Assembly (NCBI GenBank): GCA_025350445.1
Contig: JANXXV010000344.1
Coordinates: 1-8,265 of the forward strand
Reading direction: 5' to 3'
DNA from: Bryobacteraceae bacterium
GTDB taxonomy: Bacteria > Acidobacteriota > Terriglobia > Bryobacterales > Bryobacteraceae
DNA length: 8,265 bases
Under the pieces are notes generated by a model. The model made no database searches and was not told the origin of the DNA. It saw nothing but the letters and a program-made list of their open reading frames with translations. Of this stretch, positions 1 to 5,461 are shown piece after piece (within the stretch, counting starts at the first letter, position 1; each line of letters begins with the position of its first letter). The position numbers and the translations under genes are program-made.

Positions 1-204
1 CGCCTTGGTCTTACCTCCTACACTGGCATTCCACAAGTATTGCGGTCCGTGCCCGGGATGATGCTCTTGCGCGCAGGCGCAGTTGCTCTTGCCGCACTTG
101 CGAAAGTTCACCGAGATGGTGCCGCGGCGGAAATCGCCGAGCGCCTCCAGACTCCGGTGCAACTCCTTGCGGCGGGATTCTAGCGATTCGAGTGTGGGTT
201 CCAT
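1..204 (-). CDS. Small Cys-rich DUF6788-like protein, N-terminal part (runs off left edge)
   Basis: The frame is open for 68 codons from the ATG at 204 to the window edge, so the C-terminus is missing. The N-terminal 25 residues look like a charged helix. They are followed by a compact Cys/His cluster: Cys37, Cys42 and Cys44 (C-x4-C-x-C), His48, His49, His52, then GHGPQYLW at 51-58. From memory this pattern fits the family NCBI calls DUF6788, widespread in Acidobacteria and Actinobacteria with no known function; a metal-binding role is only inferred from the Cys/His spacing. A GGAG sits 4 nt before the ATG, rather close. A recognisable promoter and an inverted repeat lie just upstream. An ATG 10 nt earlier in another frame gives an Arg-rich product without these motifs and is discarded. 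Confidence 0.72.
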   Translation of the reverse strand, partial: MEPTLESLESRRKELHRSLEALGDFRRGTISVNFRKCGKSNCACAQEHHPGHGPQYLWNASVGGKTKA

Positions 205-214
205 GACGCTCCAT

Positions 215-238
215 TCTGAATGATCAAACACATTCAGA
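215..238. promoter_or_regulatory. Perfect 8-bp inverted repeat at the predicted transcription start (candidate operator)
   Basis: The arms TCTGAATG (215-222) and CATTCAGA (231-238) are exact reverse complements separated by 8 nt. The repeat abuts the -10 box of the DUF6788-like gene and covers its predicted start site and leader. Centre-to-centre arm spacing of about 16 bp is larger than one helical turn. It could be a dimeric repressor site or a 5' leader hairpin close to the ribosome binding site; the sequence alone does not decide. Confidence 0.45.
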
Positions 239-266
239 TTATCGACCCAAAAAAAGGGCAACGCAA
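238..266 (-). promoter_or_regulatory. Promoter of the DUF6788-like gene
   Basis: Read on the minus strand, a -35-like TTGCGT (266-261) is followed after exactly 17 nt by GATAAT (243-238), which matches five of six bases of the -10 consensus. The spacer contains a run of seven T flanked by CCC and GGG. Transcription would begin near 231, giving a leader of about 27 nt that contains the GGAG ribosome binding site. This is pattern matching by eye; no start site has been measured. Confidence 0.5.
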
Positions 267-330
267 CTTTCACCCACAGATTTGACGCACACCCGATCGG
301 CAATCGCGCTTAGCCGCACTCATCAGCCCT

Positions 331-340
331 GTGCTAACCT
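331..340 (+). promoter_or_regulatory. Extended -10 element of the amidase gene
   Basis: TG at 332-333, one spacer base, then TAACCT at 335-340 make an extended -10 pattern that ends 10 nt before the ATG at 351. No convincing -35 is visible, which is tolerated by extended -10 promoters. No Shine-Dalgarno sequence lies between this box and the ATG, so a leaderless or nearly leaderless transcript is likely. Confidence 0.4.
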
Positions 341-350
341 CATTGGTCGA

Positions 351-1820
351 ATGAGTCTGCCCTCCATCACTCGACGCGAAGCCTTGCTTGGCCTGGCCGC
401 CGCCACCCGGCTTCAGGCAGCGGCCGGCGGCCTCTGCTTCCTCAGCGCCGTCGAGATGGCTCAACTGATACGCGCGAAAAAGCTCTCTGCCCGCGAGCTT
501 CTCGCCGCGCACCTCAAGCAAATCGAGATTGTCAATCCGAAGCTGAACGCCATCATTACGCTGGTGGCCGATCAGGCCGCAAAAAGCGCCCTGGCCGCCG
601 ACGAGTTGCAAGCCAATAAGGGTACGCTCGGCCCGCTCCACGGACTGCCTATTGCCCACAAGGACCTGGTCAATACCAAGGGCATTCGCACCACGTACGG
701 TTCGCCCATCTTCAAGGACCAGATTCCGGCTAACGACGATCCGCTCGTCGAGCGCATCCGCGAAGCCGGCGCCATCCTGATCGGCAAGACGAACACGCCG
801 GAATTTGGCGCAGGTTCGCAGACCTTCAATACGGTCTTCGGCGCGACGCTGAACCCTTACGACGTTACCAAGACTTGCGGCGGCTCAAGCGGAGGAGCGG
901 CTGTCGCCCTGGCCTCCGGCATGTTGCCCATTGCCGACGGCAGCGACTTAGGTGGTTCCTTGCGCAACCCCGCCGCCTTCTGCAACGTCGTGGGCTTCCG
1001 CCCATCGCCGGGCCGAGTACCAAACCCCAGCTTCTCTCCGCTTGCCACCTCCGGACCGATGGCGCGTTCGGTGGCCGACGTTGCCCTGCTGCTCAGCGCC
1101 ATGGCTGGCCCTCACGCGGCTTCGCCCCTCTCGCTGCCTGAGCCCGGTAGCACTTTTCGCCAGCCCCTTGGCCGCAGCTTCAAGGGTGTCCGCGTCGCCT
1201 GGTTCAAAGATTTGGGCGGCGTCCCTTTCGATCCGCGCGTCACCTCCGTCGTTAACGCGCAACGGAAGATCTTCGAAGATCTCGGCTGTATCGTGGACCA
1301 AGCTGAACCCGATTTCACCGGCGCCGACTTCGCCTTCAAGACTCTGCGCGCCTGGGGATCGGCGACCGTGCACGGCGACCGCATCCGTACCCATCGCGCT
1401 CTCTATAAAGACACGCTGTTGGGCGAAGTGGAGCAAGGCCTCAAGCTCACTGGCGCCGATGTCGCCCGCGCGGAACAACAGCATACCGAGGTCTGGCGCC
1501 GCTTCCAGGCTTTTATGGGGAGCTATGAATATTTCGTGCTGCCCTCCACCCAAGTGCCTCCTTTCGATGTGAAGATCCCCTACCCCAGTGAGATCAATGG
1601 CACGCACTTTGACAGTTACATCGACTGGATGAAGACCTGCTGGTACATCTCACTTGTGGGAAACCCGGCCATCTCCGTGCCCGCCGGCTTCACGCCCGGC
1701 GGTCTTCCCATCGGCTTGCAAATCGCCGGCCGGCGTCACCAGGACTTTGCTGTCCTTCAGATCGCGGACGCCTTCGAACAAGTCACTCATGTATCCCGGC
1801 GGCGCCCTACTGCGCGTTGA
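351..1820 (+). CDS. Amidase-signature-family hydrolase with a Tat-type signal
   Basis: This is a 489-residue serine hydrolase that should cleave a C-N amide bond. The Ser-cisSer-Lys triad is complete: Lys104 in the HKD motif, Ser179 in GGSSGG and Ser203 in GGSLRNPA. The spacings of 75 and 24 residues equal those of FAAH (Lys142, Ser217, Ser241). The N-terminus MSLPSITRREALLGLAAA has the twin-arginine motif T-R-R-x-x-L-L and a short hydrophobic stretch, so periplasmic export by Tat is likely. The frame opens further upstream at a TTG (282), but the ATG at 351 places the twin-arginine motif at the N-terminus and follows an extended -10 box by 10 nt, so I chose it. The length is normal for the family. 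The substrate cannot be told: aryl- or aliphatic amides are possible, and GatA is unlikely given the signal and the lack of gatB/gatC. The last 14 bp overlap the convergent globin gene. Confidence 0.9.
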   Translation: MSLPSITRREALLGLAAATRLQAAAGGLCFLSAVEMAQLIRAKKLSARELLAAHLKQIEIVNPKLNAIITLVADQAAKSALAADELQANKGTLGPLHGLPIAHKDLVNTKGIRTTYGSPIFKDQIPANDDPLVERIREAGAILIGKTNTPEFGAGSQTFNTVFGATLNPYDVTKTCGGSSGGAAVALASGMLPIADGSDLGGSLRNPAAFCNVVGFRPSPGRVPNPSFSPLATSGPMARSVADVALLLSAMAGPHAASPLSLPEPGSTFRQPLGRSFKGVRVAWFKDLGGVPFDPRVTSVVNAQRKIFEDLGCIVDQAEPDFTGADFAFKTLRAWGSATVHGDRIRTHRALYKDTLLGEVEQGLKLTGADVARAEQQHTEVWRRFQAFMGSYEYFVLPSTQVPPFDVKIPYPSEINGTHFDSYIDWMKTCWYISLVGNPAISVPAGFTPGGLPIGLQIAGRRHQDFAVLQIADAFEQVTHVSRRRPTAR

Positions 1821-2193
1821 TCATGAACGTCGCGGTGGTGCCGAAGAAGTCCAGAAGCGCCTCACGCGCATCGGCGGGCAGCGCACATTGATCCAGCGCC
1901 CTGGTCATCAGTACCATCCACCGGTCGCGAGCCCTCTGGTCAATGCGAAACGGCGCGTGGCGCATCCGCAGGCGGGGATGTCCGCGTTGTTCAATGTAAC
2001 GCTGTGGGCCGCCGAAACGGCCAACGAGAAAATCGCAAAGCCGCTGTTCGGCTCCCGCGAGATCGTCCGCGGGGTACATTGGGCCCAGGATCTCGTCGGT
2101 TGCGATCTGCGAATAGAAACTGGCGATCAGGCGGGCAATCGCGTCCTCGCCGATAGTGGCGTAGAGATCGTCAATGGTCATGGATGCTTCCAT
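1807..2193 (-). CDS. glbO: Group II truncated haemoglobin (trHbO type)
   Basis: This 128-residue, 2-over-2 globin binds haem and is expected to handle O2, NO or peroxide in the cytoplasm. Group II hallmarks are visible: Tyr27 at B10 in the FY pair, Tyr40 at CD1 in PMYP, the GGP-x-x-Y segment near 61-66, the EQRGHPRLRMRHAPF block with proximal His79 (F8), and Trp92 at G8. The match to Mycobacterium tuberculosis trHbO around the haem pocket is very close, as I recall that sequence. Two starts are possible: ATG at 2193, or ATG at 2181, which is preceded by GGAAG at a 5 nt spacing. The shorter form loses only four residues. It is the last gene of the ridA-nudC operon, 9 nt after the nudC stop. 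Its stop lies inside the convergent amidase gene. Confidence 0.92.
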   Translation of the reverse strand: MEASMTIDDLYATIGEDAIARLIASFYSQIATDEILGPMYPADDLAGAEQRLCDFLVGRFGGPQRYIEQRGHPRLRMRHAPFRIDQRARDRWMVLMTRALDQCALPADAREALLDFFGTTATFMINAQ

Positions 2194-2202
2194 GGTATCG
2201 GC

Positions 2203-3123
2203 TCAAAGCGCTACCCAGGCTTGCAGCAGATTATGCGCGATGGCAAACGGCGGCGAGCATTTGAACGGTCCGTCCCCGGCGAGCGCCGCACGGACTTCCG
2301 CTTTGGTGAACCATTTCGCGTCTTCGAGTTCGGTGGCGTCGATCCTGATCTCGGTGCCGGCGGCTTCCGCGAAACAACCAATCATCAGCGACGACGGGAA
2401 CGGCCAGGGTTGAGAGGCCACGTACCGCACGCGGCCTGCGCGTACGCCTGCTTCCTCATAGACCTCGCGCGTTACTGCCTCTTCCACCGATTCACCCGGC
2501 TCAATAAATCCCGCCAGGCTGGAATAGAAACCAGCCGGAAACCTGGGCTGCCGCCCGAGTAAGCAACGGTCCCCGTCAATCACCAACATGATCACCACCG
2601 GATCGGTGCGGGGAAAATGCTCCGCCTTGCACGCTTCAGATTCGCAGGTCCGTTGGTATCCGCCTTTACCGGGCTTCGTATCCGCGCCGCATACCGCGCA
2701 GTGCCGGTGACGGCTGTGCCACGAAAGCAGGGACCGTGCGTGGCCCAGGATGGCCGCATCGCCGTGTGGCATTAGCGCGGCTGCCGCGCGCACGTCCATT
2801 AATTCACCCGGCAATTCACCGGACGGCGCGGTGTCCGGCGGCAGGGCTACCGCGAACCGTGCCTCGCTATGTTCCAGGCCGAGGAAGATCCACGGAGCGT
2901 CAGAGGGAATCTGGGACGCGGCTAACCACAGCAGCTTAGGCTGGCCAGAGGACGCGTCTACGATTGCCCGCAGATCGGAAAAGGCCACAAAGCGTGTCGC
3001 CGCACCCGTGCGCAGAGCTTCCAGCGCCGCGCTGTCGGTCCGCAGGTAATCGGCGCGGTCGAGCGGAGTGCCGGTGAAGCCCAGGCTTCCAACGGTCAGG
3101 GGTGCGGTGAACGGATCGGTCAT
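2203..3123 (-). CDS. nudC: NADH pyrophosphatase / NAD-cap RNA decapping Nudix hydrolase
   Basis: This 306-residue protein has full NudC architecture. An N-terminal NudC-like domain (about 1-125) is followed by a zinc ribbon with Cys142, Cys145, Cys160 and Cys165. The Nudix hydrolase domain carries an intact Nudix box (Gly205, Glu211, Arg219-Glu220, Glu223-Glu224, Gly226). The NudC-specific SQPWPFPSS motif (238-246) follows, which distinguishes NAD(H)-type enzymes from other Nudix proteins. Known family members hydrolyse NADH to NMNH and AMP and remove NAD caps from RNA; both activities are inferred here from the motifs. The ATG lies 3 nt after the stop of the ridA-like gene, with GAGGTGG about 8 nt upstream, so the two genes are almost certainly co-transcribed and translationally coupled. 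The globin gene follows after 9 nt. Confidence 0.93.
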   Translation of the reverse strand: MTDPFTAPLTVGSLGFTGTPLDRADYLRTDSAALEALRTGAATRFVAFSDLRAIVDASSGQPKLLWLAASQIPSDAPWIFLGLEHSEARFAVALPPDTAPSGELPGELMDVRAAAALMPHGDAAILGHARSLLSWHSRHRHCAVCGADTKPGKGGYQRTCESEACKAEHFPRTDPVVIMLVIDGDRCLLGRQPRFPAGFYSSLAGFIEPGESVEEAVTREVYEEAGVRAGRVRYVASQPWPFPSSLMIGCFAEAAGTEIRIDATELEDAKWFTKAEVRAALAGDGPFKCSPPFAIAHNLLQAWVAL

Positions 3124-3126
3124 GCG

Positions 3127-3594
3127 CTAGTCCACCTCAAAGATGGCTTCCACCTCAACCGCCACGTCGTACGGAAGCGCACTGACGCCTACGGCCATGC
3201 GTGCATGGCGTCCGGGTTCGCCGAACACTTCTACAAGAACATCGGAGGCGCCATTGAGTACTTGCGATTGCGCGATGAACTCCGGCACGGAGTTGATGAA
3301 TCCAGCCACGCGAACGCATCGAAGGACACGGTCGAGGTCGCCATCTACCGCCGCTTTCACTTGCGCGATGAGATTGAGCGCACACAGCCGTGCGGCTTGC
3401 TGTCCTTCTTCCGTTGTAAATTCGCGGCCCAGTTTCCCAATGAAACGGCGGTCTCCGTTCCATTGGGGAAGTTGTCCGGTGAGGAACACCAGCGCGCCGG
3501 TACGTGCGAAGGGGACGTAGTTCGCGCCGGGTTTGCCGGGTTGTGGCAGTTCGATACCCAACTCTTTGAGACGTTCTTCGATTCTTCCAGCCAT
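3127..3594 (-). CDS. RidA/YjgF/UK114-family protein
   Basis: This 155-residue protein belongs to the RidA superfamily, whose archetype hydrolyses reactive enamines/imines such as 2-aminoacrylate. Arg132, in the ARMAVGVSALP segment, aligns with the carboxylate-binding Arg105 of E. coli RidA. Glu147 stands 15 residues later, exactly as Glu120 does in E. coli. It is longer than classical RidA (about 128 residues) and begins with a charged helix followed by GANYVPFARTGALVFLTGQLP. That is typical of the longer, functionally less defined YjgF-like subgroup, so deaminase activity is plausible but not certain; I therefore give no symbol. It is the first gene of the operon with nudC and the globin. 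A -10-like TATCTT ends 10 nt before the ATG, with no Shine-Dalgarno sequence in between. Confidence 0.88.
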   Translation of the reverse strand: MAGRIEERLKELGIELPQPGKPGANYVPFARTGALVFLTGQLPQWNGDRRFIGKLGREFTTEEGQQAARLCALNLIAQVKAAVDGDLDRVLRCVRVAGFINSVPEFIAQSQVLNGASDVLVEVFGEPGRHARMAVGVSALPYDVAVEVEAIFEVD

Positions 3595-3603
3595 GTCTTA
3601 GAG

Positions 3604-3610
3604 TAAGATA
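3604..3610. promoter_or_regulatory. Overlapping divergent -10 elements between the ridA-like gene and the symporter
   Basis: The two start codons are separated by only 26 bp (3595-3620). On the plus strand TAAGAT (3604-3609) ends 11 nt before the GTG at 3621. On the minus strand TATCTT (3610-3605) ends 10 nt before the ATG at 3594. Each matches four of six -10 consensus bases, including the first, second and last positions, and they share five base pairs. Clear -35 boxes are not visible on either side. Neither gene has a Shine-Dalgarno sequence, consistent with leaderless transcripts. Confidence 0.4.
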
Positions 3611-3620
3611 GTCCGATACC

Positions 3621-5270
3621 GTGACACTGGCCTTCGTCGACTACGTCATTCTTGCGCTGTATTTTGCGTTCGTTTTGGGAATTGGGTGGCTGCTGAAGAA
3701 GCGCGTCACCACCAGTTCCGACTTTTTAACTTCCGGGCGCGCGATTCCCGTCTGGATTACCAGCCTCGCTTTTGTCGCCGCAAATCTGGGTGCGCAGGAA
3801 GTGATCGGCATGTGCGCGTCGGGTGCGAAGTACGGCATTATGACGGCGCACTTCTATTGGATCGGCGCCATTCCGGCCATGTTGTTCGTGGGCATCTTCA
3901 TGATGCCGTTTTATTACGGCAGCCGCGCGCGCAGCGTGCCCGAATACTTGAGTCTGCGTTTCGACGAGAAGACCCGCGGACTCAATGCGATCACCTTCGC
4001 CATCATGACGGTATTCTCGTCGGGCATTTCCATGTACGCGCTGGGGCTGCTGTTTCAACTGGTGCTGGGATGGAGCTTCACCGCCTCGGTTTTGCTGTCG
4101 GCGGTAATCGTGCTGATCTATACATTTCTTGGCGGCCTTACCAGCGCTATTTACAACGAGGTTCTGCAGTTCTTCCTGATTGTGGTTGGATTTGCACCGC
4201 TGGCGATTCTGGCGACGAACCGTGCCGGCGGGTGGAGCGGCATGGCATCCAGACTGCCTCCGGTGATGACGCATTCGTGGAGCTACATGAGCAAGGCTTC
4301 CGACAATCCAATGGGTGTTGAACTTTTTGGAATGATCGCGGGGCTCGCGTTTGTTCTGTCGTTCGGATACTGGTGCACCGATTTTCTGGTGGTACAACGC
4401 GCCATGGCCGCCAATTCGATGTCGGCCGCGCGGCGGACGCCGGTGATCGCGGCGTTCCCGAAAATGATTATGCCGTTCATCGTGATTGTGCCCGGCATCG
4501 CCGCACTAGCCCTGACTAAAATGGACATCGGTTACGTGCTGCCGGCCAAGGGAAATAGTTACGATTACGACCAGGCGCTCACCACGCTGATGGCATCGTT
4601 TTATCCATCTGGAATGTTGGGCGTGGGGCTCACGGCATTGATGGCCTCGTTCATGTCCGGCATGGCGGGCAACGTAACCGCCTTCAACACCGTGTTCACC
4701 TACGACATTTATCAAAGCTACATTCGCAAGGGCGCGCCGGACGCGCACTATCTCACGGTTGGGCGCATCACCACCGTAGTTGGAATTATTCTTTCCATCT
4801 GCACCGCCTATCTGGCGCAGCATTACAACAACATCATGGACCTGCTGCAACTGGTCTTCGGCTTTGTGAATGCCCCTCTGTTCGCCACATTCCTGCTGGG
4901 CATGTTCTGGAAACGGACCACCGGTCACGGCGCGTTTACCGGTCTGCTGATGGGCACTTGCGCGGCTGCGCTGACCCACGGATTGACCATTGCGGAAGAC
5001 AAAGGCGGGTGGCTGGGGCGCGTGCAGGAATTTCCGTCCACCATGGCGCAGAATTTCTGGATCGCCATCTTCGCCTGGTCCACGTGCTTCGTGGTAACAA
5101 TTCTGGTTAGCCTGGCCACGCGGCCAAAGGCGGACAGTGAACTCGAGAGCCTGGTCTACGGGCTTACCAAGATCCCTCATGAACAGGGCGTGGCCTGGTA
5201 TCTAAGACCGGGGCCGCTGGCGGTAGTAGTGGCAATTCTCTGCATCGGGTTGAATTTCCTTTTCTGGTAA
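3621..5270 (+). CDS. SLC5/SSS-family sodium:solute symporter (probable sugar uptake)
   Basis: This 549-residue polytopic inner-membrane protein has about 14 hydrophobic segments, like vSGLT (543 residues). SSS landmarks include YFAFVLGIGWLLKKR at the N-terminus, GGLTSAIYNEVLQFF (171-185), WCTD-x4-QR (251-260, very like animal SGLTs), FTYDIY (359-364) and LLGMFWKRTTGHGAFTG (425-441). Linkage to galactokinase favours galactose or a related sugar with Na+. In my hand alignment to vSGLT, Gln428 is kept (Gln410), but sugar-site Gln69 and Glu88 become Glu60 and Tyr79, so specificity may differ. The GTG start is fixed by an in-frame TAG at 3609-3611, only 9 nt upstream, and by the fit of the N-terminus. 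The next gene begins 5 nt after the stop. It reads head to head with the ridA-like gene. Confidence 0.9.
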   Translation: MTLAFVDYVILALYFAFVLGIGWLLKKRVTTSSDFLTSGRAIPVWITSLAFVAANLGAQEVIGMCASGAKYGIMTAHFYWIGAIPAMLFVGIFMMPFYYGSRARSVPEYLSLRFDEKTRGLNAITFAIMTVFSSGISMYALGLLFQLVLGWSFTASVLLSAVIVLIYTFLGGLTSAIYNEVLQFFLIVVGFAPLAILATNRAGGWSGMASRLPPVMTHSWSYMSKASDNPMGVELFGMIAGLAFVLSFGYWCTDFLVVQRAMAANSMSAARRTPVIAAFPKMIMPFIVIVPGIAALALTKMDIGYVLPAKGNSYDYDQALTTLMASFYPSGMLGVGLTALMASFMSGMAGNVTAFNTVFTYDIYQSYIRKGAPDAHYLTVGRITTVVGIILSICTAYLAQHYNNIMDLLQLVFGFVNAPLFATFLLGMFWKRTTGHGAFTGLLMGTCAAALTHGLTIAEDKGGWLGRVQEFPSTMAQNFWIAIFAWSTCFVVTILVSLATRPKADSELESLVYGLTKIPHEQGVAWYLRPGPLAVVVAILCIGLNFLFW

Positions 5271-5275
5271 CAGCC

Positions 5276-5461
5276 ATGCTCGATCTTCGACATCCCTCTG
5301 GTTGGTTCTTTCTGCTGCTCGGCGGCATTCTGGTATCGCTTGGCGTGTTTATGCCAGACCTGCGCGCCCCTCTTTCGACCGTGAACGTGAACCTGCTGGC
5401 GGGTTCCGCGATGATGGTCTTTGGAGGAGTAATGCTTTGGTTAGCGCACCGGAAATCGTAA
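5276..5461 (+). CDS. Two-helix small membrane protein, putative symporter companion
   Basis: This is a 61-residue protein of unknown family. Two hydrophobic segments (about 9-26 and 39-56) are joined by a short loop containing PDLRAP, and the tail ends in the basic HRKS. The N-terminal RHPSGW and the NVNLLAGS stretch before helix 2 look conserved-family-like, but I cannot name a family. Its ATG lies 5 nt after the symporter stop without its own clear Shine-Dalgarno sequence, so translation is probably coupled to the symporter. Its last 25 bp contain the galactokinase start. The position between an SSS transporter and the kinase for its presumed substrate suggests a transporter accessory role. 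Small helical partners are known beside other SSS proteins (for example YhdT with PanF, YjcH with ActP). This role is inference. Confidence 0.75.
   Translation: MLDLRHPSGWFFLLLGGILVSLGVFMPDLRAPLSTVNVNLLAGSAMMVFGGVMLWLAHRKS
5423..5429 (+). promoter_or_regulatory. Strong Shine-Dalgarno sequence that fixes the galactokinase start
   Basis: GGAGGAG lies inside the small membrane protein gene and ends 7 nt before the TTG at 5437. It is the strongest ribosome binding site in the window. It argues against the upstream ATG at 5302, which would add 45 residues foreign to galactokinases. Confidence 0.7.

Noticed and set aside
282..350. Amidase start at TTG 282
   Set aside because: The extra 23 residues push the twin-arginine motif away from the N-terminus, and the extended -10 box would lie inside the coding region.
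1267..1282. Perfect 16-bp palindrome AGATCTTCGAAGATCT inside the amidase gene
   Set aside because: It encodes Ile-Phe-Glu-Asp with common codons that happen to mirror each other; chance in a window of this size is appreciable and no second copy is seen.
948..1607. 219-residue minus-strand frame within the amidase gene
   Set aside because: It lies entirely opposite the amidase, which carries an intact catalytic triad; no domain is recognisable in the antisense frame.
1654..2562. 302-residue plus-strand frame antisense to the globin and nudC genes
   Set aside because: It crosses the amidase end and lies opposite two genes with clear families; the translation has no recognisable domain and is a high-GC shadow.
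5302..5436. Upstream extension of galactokinase to ATG 5302
   Set aside because: It adds 45 Arg-rich residues that are an out-of-frame reading of the small membrane protein; TTG 5437 with GGAGGAG fits the family length exactly.
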